From a virus, in the IMG/VR virus record IMGVR_UViG_3300045738_000609, positions 1-41,682 of that record: 41,682 nucleotides of DNA; one strand, written 5' to 3'. Each line of letters begins with the position of its first letter. Positions within the stretch are counted from its first letter, which is position 1. Below the pieces are notes generated by a model. It was not told the origin of the DNA. It saw only the letters and a program-made list of their open reading frames with translations, and did not search any database. Below are positions 7,199 through 15,473 of the stretch, piece by piece. The position numbers and the translations under genes are program-made.

Positions 7199-8302
7199 AT
7201 GGGCGCACCACTGCTAGGACCAGACGGCCAGGTACTCATCGGCGTCGATCCCAACGCATACGGTGCTTCTCCAATACACGATCCGCAGAGTCCCTCGGCG
7301 GTCGCCAGCGTATTCCAACAACTCGAAGACACCCGCCAGGGTGCTGCCGGCCCCGTCCAGCCGGCCCCTCAAGCGCCCGCGCCGGCTGTGCCCCAGCCGG
7401 TCGCGGCAGCGCCTGTGGTCCCTGATCCCCTGGCGCCGCAGGCAGAACCAGCTCAGCAAGAAGAGACCGGCTACTCAACCGAAGATCTGCGCGCACTGTT
7501 CGAAGGCAACATATCCGCCGACGACATGCTCGGCGCAGTGACCCACACGGTGGGCGAGCAGGAGTTCACGCTCGCCGAGGCGGTCGACGGATTTCTTGCA
7601 CAGCCAGACGCAGCGATCGTCGCGCAGCAACGCGGGTCGCTCGAGTCAGAGTTCGTGCACCGCGACGGCCAGCGGCAGGAACTATTCGATACTGCGATGG
7701 AGCACCTCGCCTCGCAGACCAACGCGATCCGCGTTGAGCTTTCCGCCGACCAGGACCACGCCGCGATGGCACAGCTCCTGGCCACGGACCCCGAAGGCTA
7801 CCGGCAGCGCATGGTGGCCTCCGAAGCGCGCAAGGGAATGCTCGCCAACGCAGAGGCTGAGCTGCAGCGCGGCAAGGATCACAAGGCCCGGCAGCGCGCT
7901 GAAGACGCCGACCGCAAGGCCGACCGCGAGAACCGACTCCTCATCGCTGCGATCCCCGAATGGCACGACCCGGTAAAGGGTCCGGTGATCAAGCAGGCGA
8001 TCGAAGGCTACGCCCGATCAATCGGGTACACGCCCAAAGAACTCAACGGGTTGACTGACAGCAAGCAGATCATCGCCTTGCGTGACGGTGCACTCGGACG
8101 AAACGTGCAGACGAAGGGCAAGGCCGTACTCCGCGCCGCCCGCGCTGCGAAACTTCCCGCCCCATCTGGTCGACCGCATGCTCGCGGTGAGATCCAGTCG
8201 CAAGCGGAAGTCAGTAACAAGAGCCGTGCAGACGCCTTCAACCAACTCCGCAATGACGGTTCGCTCGATAGTGCAGCGGCTGTCTTCGAAGGGATGAAAT
8301 AA
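7199..8302 (+). CDS. scaffolding protein
   Basis: A 367-residue protein directly before the major capsid gene, with the composition of a scaffold: a Pro/Ala/Gln-rich disordered N-terminal third (40-95), an acidic central part (EDLRALFEGNISADDMLG), then long charged helices (residues about 205-250, EAELQRGKDHKARQRAEDAD) and an Arg/Ala-rich C-terminus. Scaffolds guide capsid assembly and then leave. ATG 7199 is taken (GGAG 7-8 nt upstream) over TTG 7196. The stop overlaps the capsid start by 1 nt. Confidence 0.78.
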   Translation: MGAPLLGPDGQVLIGVDPNAYGASPIHDPQSPSAVASVFQQLEDTRQGAAGPVQPAPQAPAPAVPQPVAAAPVVPDPLAPQAEPAQQEETGYSTEDLRALFEGNISADDMLGAVTHTVGEQEFTLAEAVDGFLAQPDAAIVAQQRGSLESEFVHRDGQRQELFDTAMEHLASQTNAIRVELSADQDHAAMAQLLATDPEGYRQRMVASEARKGMLANAEAELQRGKDHKARQRAEDADRKADRENRLLIAAIPEWHDPVKGPVIKQAIEGYARSIGYTPKELNGLTDSKQIIALRDGALGRNVQTKGKAVLRAARAAKLPAPSGRPHARGEIQSQAEVSNKSRADAFNQLRNDGSLDSAAAVFEGMK

Positions 8303-9270
8303 TGGCGTACGGCCCCACCCATACATACGAGACGTTCGATGTTGAAGGCATGCGGGAAGATCTCGGCCCGGTGATTTACAATATCGACCCAACTGACAGT
8401 CCCATGATGAGCGCAATCAGTCGTGGCTCAGCGAATCAAACCACGCACGAGTGGCAGACCGATGGTCTCGACGCGGCCGGCTTCAACACCAGCGACGAGG
8501 CGGACGTCACGGGTCCCTACGTCAACCCGGCCGCAACGGTTCGCCCTTCGAACACGCTGCAGATTTCGCAGAAGAAGCTCTCTCTGTCTGGCACTATTCA
8601 GGCGGTGGTCCTCGCAGGCCGGCAAAGCGAAATGGGATACCAGCTCGCACGCCTGGCCAAGAGCCTCAAGCGCGACTGCGAGTTCACGATCTGTCAGGAC
8701 CAGGCACGAATCGTTCCGACAGACGACGGCGCAGGTACCGGCCGCGCGCTCGCTTCGTACGAGTGCTGGATCACGGGGGCAAACGCCAACCGCGCCAGCG
8801 ATGGTGCCGATGCGACGTTCAGCGGTGGATCTCCGACCACCACCACCACGGACGGCACGGTTCGCGCTCTGCAAGAGAGCATGGTTCAAAGTGTCATCCA
8901 GGCCTGCTGGACTGCAGGAGGGGACGTAAATCTTTTGATCGCTGCTCCCTTTCAAAAAAGGGTGATCTCGGGCTTTGCTGGCAACAGCACTCGCTTCGAC
9001 ATCGGCGAAGACCAGCGGCTTACAACTGCGATTTCGGTATATATTTCAGATTTCGGTGAGCACCGAATCGTAGCCTCAAGATTCAATCGCGTTGAGTCCG
9101 TGCTGCTCCTCGACACCCAGTACTGGAGCATGAACTTCCTGCGACCGTTCAAGGAGATCCCGCTCGCAAAGAGCGGCGACTCCGACCAGCGTCTCATGAA
9201 TGTTGAGTACACACTGGCGGCGTATAACCGAGCCTCTTCGGGTCTCGTTACGGACCTCTCCTTCAGCTAA
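8302..9270 (+). CDS. major capsid protein (DUF5309/SU10-like)
   Basis: The 322-residue protein resembles the DUF5309 (SU10-type) capsid family, which adopts the HK97 fold. The start MAYGPTHTYETFDVEGMRED with NIDPTDSPMMSAISRG is characteristic, followed by a Gly/Thr/Ala-rich loop (SGGSPTTTTTDGTVRA) and a C-terminal strand region (DTQYWSMNFLRPFKEIPLAK) typical of the P-domain. It follows the scaffold and is followed by a strong hairpin, as often seen for the most abundant virion protein. The family name comes from pattern memory, not a search. Confidence 0.88.
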   Translation: MAYGPTHTYETFDVEGMREDLGPVIYNIDPTDSPMMSAISRGSANQTTHEWQTDGLDAAGFNTSDEADVTGPYVNPAATVRPSNTLQISQKKLSLSGTIQAVVLAGRQSEMGYQLARLAKSLKRDCEFTICQDQARIVPTDDGAGTGRALASYECWITGANANRASDGADATFSGGSPTTTTTDGTVRALQESMVQSVIQACWTAGGDVNLLIAAPFQKRVISGFAGNSTRFDIGEDQRLTTAISVYISDFGEHRIVASRFNRVESVLLLDTQYWSMNFLRPFKEIPLAKSGDSDQRLMNVEYTLAAYNRASSGLVTDLSFS

Positions 9271-9287
9271 TCAACGCTTAGCCTGCA

Positions 9288-9313
9288 AGGGCCCCTGTAA
9301 GAACGGGGGCCCT
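9288..9313 (+). terminator. hairpin after the major capsid gene
   Basis: A perfect 8-bp inverted repeat AGGGCCCC/GGGGCCCT with a 10-nt loop lies 18 nt after the capsid stop. There is no U tract, so it probably acts as an mRNA 3' stabiliser or partial terminator, raising capsid mRNA relative to downstream genes. Confidence 0.55.
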
Positions 9314-9335
9314 GGTCGGGCCTGGGGGTACAGTA

Positions 9336-10433
9336 ATGCGCGATCTAGCTCTAAAGGTGACGACTGGCGGCGTCGATGTAGCCTTCGATATTCTCGGAGC
9401 CCAAAGCCGAAGTCGGGTAGTTCCGTTCGCGTGCGAACTGGTCGGCGTCGTCTACGACATCAGTGCGACACCAACCAACGCACATACCGCGGACATCCTT
9501 GTGAACGGTTCCGAGATGTCTACCGTGACTGATATCGACTTTCCGGCCACCACCACGCAGGGCTTCGCAACTCCAGACGGCCGCGTTTTCCTGCAAGCCG
9601 GGGATCGAGTCAACCTAAAGAGCAATGGCGAGAACGCCACCCCCGACGCCTACGACATCACGCTGGCCTGGATCTTCAGGCCACTCTCAACACGACCCGT
9701 TGGCGAGATATGGCTTGACGGTGAAAGTTTCACTGACATCGACACGGCCGCAGCTTCCATCTCAAAATGTATACCGATCGCCTGCGAGTTGACGGAGGTA
9801 GCCATCGCGTCGCTCGCGGCCACTGACGCTCAGATGCTATTGAGCATCTTTACTGACAACGCGGACAGCACAATCGACATCGTACTCCCAACCGCCACGA
9901 CCAACGCGGTCATCAAGCCGACCAGCAGATTATTCTGCAAGACTGGCGGCATGATCTCCCTGAGTTCGGACGGCGTATCATCAACAGGTGGTTTTACCGC
10001 AGTCACCTACGTGCTCAGGCCAGAGAGCAACGAGATCCCGGCGGGCTGGATCTACTCCGGGTTCTACGGGGGACGCGCTTTCCACACGCCAACCACCGAG
10101 TTCGAGGCCATCGTGGCTCCGTGTCACGGCAAGGTCCGCAACTTGGTTACGCACTGGCCGCAGCCGATTAACACGACCCCAAACACCGGGGCGACGTTTG
10201 ACCTACTCGTGAACGGAAGCACCCCTACCGGAACGCCGATCTACCGGAACACCGAAGACACGCGTGACGAGATGGGACTCTCGGTGCCAATCGAGAACCA
10301 GCACGACGTGTTCGTGCGTCAGGGCGATCTAATCACCATCGAGATCAACGGCGAGCAAGCGGCAACCACGGCCAACAGCCTCGCCGGAATTTGGATCGAA
10401 CCCATGGGTCAAGCAGCCGGCGGCGGCATCTAA
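9336..10433 (+). CDS. probable capsid decoration/fibre protein with three related beta domains
   Basis: The 365-residue protein is made of three tandem, diverged domains of about 95-105 residues. Each has a PFACEL-, PIACEL- or VAPCHG-like opening, a D(I/L)LVNG-like middle strand, a (L/V)xxGDxVxLxxxG-like strand and a closing WIFRP, YVLRP or WIEP strand. Low charge and Thr/Asn/Val richness suggest beta-sandwich folds. Position directly after the capsid gene and its terminator-like hairpin suggests a head decoration or fibre protein. ATG 9336 is used; the ribosome binding site is weak (CTGGGGGT). Confidence 0.6.
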   Translation: MRDLALKVTTGGVDVAFDILGAQSRSRVVPFACELVGVVYDISATPTNAHTADILVNGSEMSTVTDIDFPATTTQGFATPDGRVFLQAGDRVNLKSNGENATPDAYDITLAWIFRPLSTRPVGEIWLDGESFTDIDTAAASISKCIPIACELTEVAIASLAATDAQMLLSIFTDNADSTIDIVLPTATTNAVIKPTSRLFCKTGGMISLSSDGVSSTGGFTAVTYVLRPESNEIPAGWIYSGFYGGRAFHTPTTEFEAIVAPCHGKVRNLVTHWPQPINTTPNTGATFDLLVNGSTPTGTPIYRNTEDTRDEMGLSVPIENQHDVFVRQGDLITIEINGEQAATTANSLAGIWIEPMGQAAGGGI

Positions 10434-10443
10434 GGAGATAGCG

Positions 10444-10797
10444 ATGAGTCACTTTCAGCACCCAGATGATCTGTGGGTCGGCGGCGATTCGGTTACGGAT
10501 ACGATTGCGGCAGCCAGCACGGCTATCGCGTTGCCAACATTGGACGCCGGGGACAGCGGCGTGCCCGGTGCGACGGCCATTCCGAAGCGTGTGGCCGTGA
10601 CTACCAATGCGTCCACCGGGGTTTGGATCAAGTTCGGCCAGTCTGGCGTATCGGTATCCTCGGCTGGCGACGGGTCAGACGGGTTCTTCTTGCAGAAGCA
10701 AATCGGGTACGTGACATTCGTTGTGGCTGGGCATACGCACATCGCCCATTTCGGAACCGCCTCGGATCTCATCACCATCACACCGCTGAACGACTGA
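10444..10797 (+). CDS. small virion-associated protein, unknown
   Basis: A 117-residue, beta-rich, nearly uncharged protein (AASTAIALPTLDAGDSGVPG; VTFVVAGHTHIAHFGTASD) with an excellent AAGGAGATAGCG ribosome binding site. Its stop overlaps the next start (TGATG). The composition resembles the domains of the preceding decoration protein, so it may be a capsid accessory. No family was recognised. Confidence 0.65.
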   Translation: MSHFQHPDDLWVGGDSVTDTIAAASTAIALPTLDAGDSGVPGATAIPKRVAVTTNASTGVWIKFGQSGVSVSSAGDGSDGFFLQKQIGYVTFVVAGHTHIAHFGTASDLITITPLND

Positions 10798-11246
10798 TGA
10801 GCAGCACTCCCTGGGAATACGACGGTGTCGGTGGCCTGAACAACAAGTACCACCACGACCCGACTTCGAATCAGGTCACCATCCAGTACAGCCAGCCGGT
10901 CAATGCGATCATCCGCAACAACCAGCTACGCCGGAAGACCGAGAACAACTCGGCCAGGCGCCGGAGTGGCGAGCTGTTCCAGATTGCAGAGATCCCGGTG
11001 GGCATCATCCACATGTGGAAGGTCAAGCACGGGGTAGACATCCACAACCGCGACCACTGGCAGGGGGTAAAGCAGCTCATCGCGAGCCGCGAGTACAACG
11101 CAGCGGTGGGCGTCACTGACGGTGAGTACCTGACCGCCCCCGTGAAGCAGCACTTCATCGGCCAGCGCAACTCGGCCTCACACCCGCTCGGGTCTAATCG
11201 AGCCGGAACGGGAAGAGGTCCGCTGGTCAAGTCTGGAGTTTTCTAA
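10797..11246 (+). CDS. probable head-completion protein, unknown family
   Basis: 149 residues from the ATG at 10797, which overlaps the previous stop. The frame stays open upstream, but those codons read through the neighbour and are not gene-like. The sequence has RRRSGELFQIAEIPVGIIHMW then VDIHNRDHWQGVKQLIASREYN, a pattern I associate with a common unnamed phage protein between capsid and adaptor genes. It ends with a basic Gly/Arg tail. A role in head completion is inferred from position. Confidence 0.65.
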   Translation: MSSTPWEYDGVGGLNNKYHHDPTSNQVTIQYSQPVNAIIRNNQLRRKTENNSARRRSGELFQIAEIPVGIIHMWKVKHGVDIHNRDHWQGVKQLIASREYNAAVGVTDGEYLTAPVKQHFIGQRNSASHPLGSNRAGTGRGPLVKSGVF

Positions 11247-11899
11247 TGCCGGCGAACTACGCAGAACTCTTCACCGATGTGGTCGAGCTGATCGGGAAGC
11301 CACGGTACTCGAGTAGGGTCCCGCGCTGGGTGGGCTACGCCGAGAAGGAAGCGGTGCGCCGTATCCGTGAGCTGCGCGAGGTGATCTACCAAATCACAGG
11401 CACGATGACCGACGCGAGCGACTCGCTCACGATGCCCGCCGGCATCACCGGTATCGAAGGCCTGCAGATCAACACCGATCCGATCCGCATGCTGAAGCAG
11501 GTTTCACTCAGCGAACTGCAGGATCACCGGGCGCGTCAGTCGGTGAGCTCCAGTTCGTACCCAACCGTGTTCACCTGGGTTGGCGCCGAGACGATCGAGA
11601 TGCACCCGACTCCTGGCGATGCCCACGCCTACACCCTGTACTACAAGGGCGCGATGACCGAGGCCGATCACGAGAAGGTCACGAGCCAGACCCTTGAGCA
11701 AGCGCCTGACTGGCTGCTCTACAAGGCTGCCTACCACGGGTTCATGTACGCGCGGAACTTCGCGAGTGCCAACGAGTACAAGGCCGAGGCCGAGGCACAG
11801 CTCCTGGCCTATGCCCAACTCCTCGCGCGCGGTGACTTGCAGACTCCGCAAGTCCAGCCGTTCAGCCACGTGCATGACCACCCATCGAGAGCGAACTGA
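11246..11899 (+). CDS. head-to-tail adaptor-like protein
   Basis: A 217-residue protein of the size and layout of podoviral adaptors: helical N-terminus (VELIGKPRYSSRVPRWVGYAEK), a beta-rich middle with the PTVFTWVGAETIEMHPTPGD segment often seen in these proteins, then two long helices (LYKAAYHGFMYAR; EYKAEAEAQLLAYAQLLARG). Adaptors attach below the portal after packaging. Start and stop overlap neighbours by one or a few nt. The name rests on pattern and on the next gene being a tail hub. Confidence 0.7.
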   Translation: MPANYAELFTDVVELIGKPRYSSRVPRWVGYAEKEAVRRIRELREVIYQITGTMTDASDSLTMPAGITGIEGLQINTDPIRMLKQVSLSELQDHRARQSVSSSSYPTVFTWVGAETIEMHPTPGDAHAYTLYYKGAMTEADHEKVTSQTLEQAPDWLLYKAAYHGFMYARNFASANEYKAEAEAQLLAYAQLLARGDLQTPQVQPFSHVHDHPSRAN

Positions 11900-13404
11900 T
11901 GCGATTGCCCTTTGGCGCATACGCGCCAGATCTGCCCGACATCTTGAACGGGAAGGGCGGCTGCGTCCAGGCGAAGAACATGTTCCCGATCACCGGGGGC
12001 TACGACTCAATGCGCGGGCTCAGCAATATCGCGAGTGCTACTGCGATCGGCTCCACTCCAAAGGGGTCTCTCGCGGGGCTCGACAACAACGGCAACTCGT
12101 TTCTGTTCGTCGGCGAGGCGTCGGTGCTCAGGAGTCGCGGGGTGAGCATGCAGGACGTGTCTAGGGTCGGCGGGTACGGCCTTAGTGAATCCGATCGCTG
12201 GAGCTTCGCCCGATTCGGTGGCAACGTGTTCGCGGCTACTTTCTCCGAGAACATGCAGTACCGGACGTTGTCCACAAGTGGCGCGCTCTTCGCCGACGTA
12301 CCCACGCTTGCCCCGAAGGCCAGGCACATTGCGACCATCGGCAACTTCCTGATGGCGGGAAACCTGCTTGACCAGGAGGGCGGTCTGCTCCCCGAGTCCG
12401 TTCGGTGGTGCGCGATAGACAACCCGCTCAACTGGCCAGCCTTCGGCAGCGACGCTGCGGTGCAGGTGCAGGCAGACAGGCTCCCGCTGGAAGGCAATGG
12501 TGGATGGGTGCAGGATCTGGTCAGCGGCGCAGAGGTTGGCGTGATCTTCCAAGAGCGCGCGATACATCGCCTCGACTACCGCGGTGCCCCGGACGTGTTC
12601 GAGCGCAACCGGGTCGAAGAGGGCAACGGGATGTTCATCCCGTACTCTGCCGTGCCGTACGAGCGCCAGGTGTTCTACATCGCGGAGGACGGGTTCCGCG
12701 TGTTCGACTACACGACCTCGCACCCAGTCGGTAAGAGCAGGGTGAGCGAGACATTCCTGGCAGACCTGGATACGGGCTACCTGCATCGCGTGGAGACCGC
12801 GCGCGACCCAGACCGCACGGTCATCTGGATCGCGTACCCCGGATCTGGTCACACGAACGGCAGGCCGAACAAGCTGATCCTGTACGACTACCGCCTTGAC
12901 CAGTTCACTCACGCGGACGTTGAGATGGAGGGTCTGATCGAAAACGCCTCGGGTCAGGTGGCGTCGATGGATGCTGGTGCCACGCCGGGAGACCCGGACG
13001 ACGTTGATGCAGCAGCAGACCTTGACTCGTACGATGACAGGCCGGGCGGAGTCGGTGCGTCTCGCATGGGCGCGTTCAGCACCACGTTCTTTGCATCGGA
13101 GTTTGAAGGGGATGTACTCGAGGGAATTATTGAAACAGGGGACTTCGAAGGCGTACCCGATCGGATGTTCTGGCTGGACGAAGTGCGCCCGCTCGTGGAG
13201 GGCCGGGCGCCCGAGGTCGCGATCTCTTCCAGGGACAAGATCGACGAAGAGGTTGTGTTCGGCCCGTACCAGCGGGTGGATCCTGACGGGACGATCTCGT
13301 TCAGGAGCGACGCTCGGTACCATCGATTCCGCGTCAGGCTGCAGTCCGGCTGGGGCAAGGCGGTGGGATTGGACATCTATGGTGAAGCATCCGGTGAACG
13401 CTGA
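11899..13404 (+). CDS. tail hub / packaged-DNA stabilisation protein (P22 gp10-like)
   Basis: A 501-residue protein with the hallmarks of P22 gp10-like hubs: an opening with PDLPDILNGKGGCVQAKNMFPITGGY, a beta-propeller-like repeat pattern, the QERAIHRLDYRGAPDVFERN segment, and YEGQVFYIAEDGFRVFD-like strands (residues about 254-275). Such proteins plug the portal channel after packaging and carry the needle and tailspikes. Start and stop both overlap adjacent genes. An Asp-rich loop (GDPDDVDAAADLDSYDD, about 363-380) might bind metal. Confidence 0.8.
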   Translation: MRLPFGAYAPDLPDILNGKGGCVQAKNMFPITGGYDSMRGLSNIASATAIGSTPKGSLAGLDNNGNSFLFVGEASVLRSRGVSMQDVSRVGGYGLSESDRWSFARFGGNVFAATFSENMQYRTLSTSGALFADVPTLAPKARHIATIGNFLMAGNLLDQEGGLLPESVRWCAIDNPLNWPAFGSDAAVQVQADRLPLEGNGGWVQDLVSGAEVGVIFQERAIHRLDYRGAPDVFERNRVEEGNGMFIPYSAVPYERQVFYIAEDGFRVFDYTTSHPVGKSRVSETFLADLDTGYLHRVETARDPDRTVIWIAYPGSGHTNGRPNKLILYDYRLDQFTHADVEMEGLIENASGQVASMDAGATPGDPDDVDAAADLDSYDDRPGGVGASRMGAFSTTFFASEFEGDVLEGIIETGDFEGVPDRMFWLDEVRPLVEGRAPEVAISSRDKIDEEVVFGPYQRVDPDGTISFRSDARYHRFRVRLQSGWGKAVGLDIYGEASGER

Positions 13405-13736
13405 TGGACAACAGGTACAAGACGGTGCCGGAGGCGCACTTCGGTACGCCAGAGGAGCACCTTCGCAGGCTGGTGCAGGCAGTGAACGGGCTGCAGAACG
13501 GACAGGGGAACAACCACTTCGTGGTCACCCTGGTCCCCAGCGCCGCAACGACGACGGTCACTTCGAGGAAGTGCAACGTGAACAGTGCCATTCAGCTATC
13601 GCCTATGAGTGCCTCAGCGGCGTTGTCTTTTGGCACTGGACTGGTGTGGGCTAGCGCAGGCGACGAAACGGTTACAATCAACCACAATTCTTCATCGGTG
13701 ACCGACCGGGACTTCGCGATCCTGGTCAACGGGTAG
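13404..13736 (+). CDS. small conserved podovirus tail-cluster protein
   Basis: 110 residues: an N-terminal helix (PEEHLRRLVQAVNGLQNG) followed by a beta-rich domain with ATTTVTSRKCNVNSAIQLSP and ETVTINHNSSSVTDRDFAILVNG. I recall this layout (helix, then TTVxDxRxxxxSxIxLxP) as very common in podoviral tail regions, where it is left unnamed. It sits between the hub and an S74-domain protein, so it is probably a minor virion protein. Confidence 0.7.
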   Translation: MDNRYKTVPEAHFGTPEEHLRRLVQAVNGLQNGQGNNHFVVTLVPSAATTTVTSRKCNVNSAIQLSPMSASAALSFGTGLVWASAGDETVTINHNSSSVTDRDFAILVNG

Positions 13737-13745
13737 GAGTGAGAG

Positions 13746-15473
13746 ATGGCTTTTGAAATGTTTGACGGTGGGACGTCAGGGCAGCGGGGTCGCTACAATC
13801 CGTACCAGCTAGAGGCTTTCCAAAATCTCGGTCCCGGACACAATAGCCCTTATAATCGTCCGGGATCTCCTGGGTACGCCACTCCGCAGGCGTTCCAGGG
13901 CGGTGGTCCGCAGTTCGAAAACGTCGGGCAACCTGGGAATCAGGTGCAGTTCGCCGACCGGCCGGACCTTCCGAAGGGCTACTCGACCTCAGCAGGCTAC
14001 TCCCGCAGCGTGCAGGATGGCAGCCCTTGGCTAGGGCAGCAGCCGCATGCGCTCGACGTCTACGATCTTGCGAACGAAAATGCGCGAACGCGCATGAACT
14101 ACTTCGGCGGGCCGCTGTCTACCGGAATGTCCGGTCTCGGCATGGGCGCGCAGCAAGCCGCGGGTCGGCAACTACAGGGTGGACCTGGGCAGGGCTACTT
14201 CGGCCAATCGATCGGCGGAGGACATCTCGGCCAGGGAGCTGGTGCCGGCCTGGGCTACTACGACGACGCGTTGTCTGGCGCCAATGTTGCGGGAGGTGCA
14301 GGCGCCGGGCTCGGGTTCTACGGCAGCACGGGTGCTGGTGGGTTCCTGCAGCAGGGTGCGGGTGCGGGCCTCGGGTTCTACGACGAGGCGCTTTCTGGTA
14401 GCCGGCTAGACCAGAGTTCCAACCCCGCTCTTCGAGGACTAGCCGATCGCGGCGCGGCAGACATCCTGCGTCAGTACTCAACCGTCGCGGCGCCATCCGT
14501 TTACCACAAGGGAAACATCGGTTCCGGCGCAGAGCAGAACCGCATGGCCGCAGCGAACATCGGCCTGGGTGACGCGCTGGGTCGCAACTACGACAATGTC
14601 TTCGGCGCCGACTACGGTCGCGAGCGTGGCTACATGGAGCAGGCGCGGATGGCTGCGGCAGGGCAATTCGGGTCTCAGTACGGTAGGGAGCGCGGGCTCA
14701 TGGAGAACGCGCAGATGGCGCAGGCCCAGCAGTACGGCTCGCAGTTTGGTCAAGAGAGAGGATTCACGGAGCAGGCCCGGAGGGCCGCTGCCGGGCAGTT
14801 CGGATCTCAGTACGGTCGCGAGCGCGGGTTCCAGCAGGACTCGGCCGGCATGTACGGGTCCGAGCAACGCGCGAACATCGGCCAGGCGCAAGGCATCGGC
14901 GCGTACGGTCGCGGCGTGTCGGAAGAGCAGCGAGCTGCACAGCAGGCAGGATTTGACTGGACTCGCGACGAGCCCTGGCTCCGACAGCAGCGCTTCCAGC
15001 AAGGGATCATGGGCGCCGGCTACGCGGGTAACGTCAGCTACTCCGAGAGCCAGAATGCGGACTGGTCGAGGGCCCCCAAGAACAACAGCGGTGGCACGAG
15101 CACAGCGAACTGGTTGGGCCTGGGCATCGGCGCCCTCGGCCTCTTTTCGTCACGAGCTGTCAAGGACCACGTCGATGACGTGAACGGCGAGGCTTCGCTC
15201 GACGCGATGCGCAACCTGCAGATTGCGATCTGGAAGTACAAGCCTGAGGTCTCCGACAAGAACGGCGACCGCGCGCACCACATGGGCCCGTACGCTGAGG
15301 ACTTTGCTCAGATCCTCGGGCTCGGTGACGGCCACTCGATCGCGTTCATCGACATGATCGGCTTCACCATGGCAGCGATGCAGGGTGCCGCTCAGAGGAT
15401 CGAAGCACTCGGTAATCGAATTGCAGAACTCGAATCACTCGTGCTGCCAAAGGCGAAGCTCGCGGAGGCGTAA
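13746..15473 (+). CDS. repeat-rich virion protein with C-terminal S74 intramolecular chaperone domain
   Basis: A 575-residue protein. Residues 1-130 are Gly/Pro/Gln-rich. Three GAGAGLG(Y/F)Y blocks follow (about 165-215), then tandem 22-residue repeats (about 290-365; consensus YGRERGxMEQARxAAAGQFGSQ). A WLGLGIGALGLF hydrophobic stretch precedes the S74 domain: SSRAVKDHVDDVN (about 467-479), IWKYKPE, HHMGPYAEDFAQILGLGDG, then a terminal coiled coil (RIEALGNRIAELESL). S74 domains normally trimerise and self-cleave from fibres at the Ser near the domain start; here the Ser-Ser-Arg and following Lys are present. The N-terminal part is unlike a fibre and more like an internal or tail protein. Confidence 0.75.
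   Translation: MAFEMFDGGTSGQRGRYNPYQLEAFQNLGPGHNSPYNRPGSPGYATPQAFQGGGPQFENVGQPGNQVQFADRPDLPKGYSTSAGYSRSVQDGSPWLGQQPHALDVYDLANENARTRMNYFGGPLSTGMSGLGMGAQQAAGRQLQGGPGQGYFGQSIGGGHLGQGAGAGLGYYDDALSGANVAGGAGAGLGFYGSTGAGGFLQQGAGAGLGFYDEALSGSRLDQSSNPALRGLADRGAADILRQYSTVAAPSVYHKGNIGSGAEQNRMAAANIGLGDALGRNYDNVFGADYGRERGYMEQARMAAAGQFGSQYGRERGLMENAQMAQAQQYGSQFGQERGFTEQARRAAAGQFGSQYGRERGFQQDSAGMYGSEQRANIGQAQGIGAYGRGVSEEQRAAQQAGFDWTRDEPWLRQQRFQQGIMGAGYAGNVSYSESQNADWSRAPKNNSGGTSTANWLGLGIGALGLFSSRAVKDHVDDVNGEASLDAMRNLQIAIWKYKPEVSDKNGDRAHHMGPYAEDFAQILGLGDGHSIAFIDMIGFTMAAMQGAAQRIEALGNRIAELESLVLPKAKLAEA
14613..14840 (+). repeat. tandem 66-bp repeats inside the S74-domain gene
   Basis: Units begin at 14613, 14679, 14745 and 14811, each exactly 66 bp apart, encoding a 22-residue repeat. 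Three units are full; the fourth diverges after about 24 bp. Units 2 and 4 share a run of about 36 bp with only a few substitutions, while unit 3 has drifted (TTTGGTCAAGAG in place of TACGGTCGCGAG). Confidence 0.85.

Noticed and set aside
10473-10796. Upstream extension of the 10797-11246 gene
   Set aside because: The extension reads the previous gene in another frame; ATG 10797 overlaps the previous stop exactly, as elsewhere in this operon.
12007-13323. 438-codon open frame on the minus strand
   Set aside because: Antisense of the tail hub gene, no ribosome binding site and no recognisable domain.
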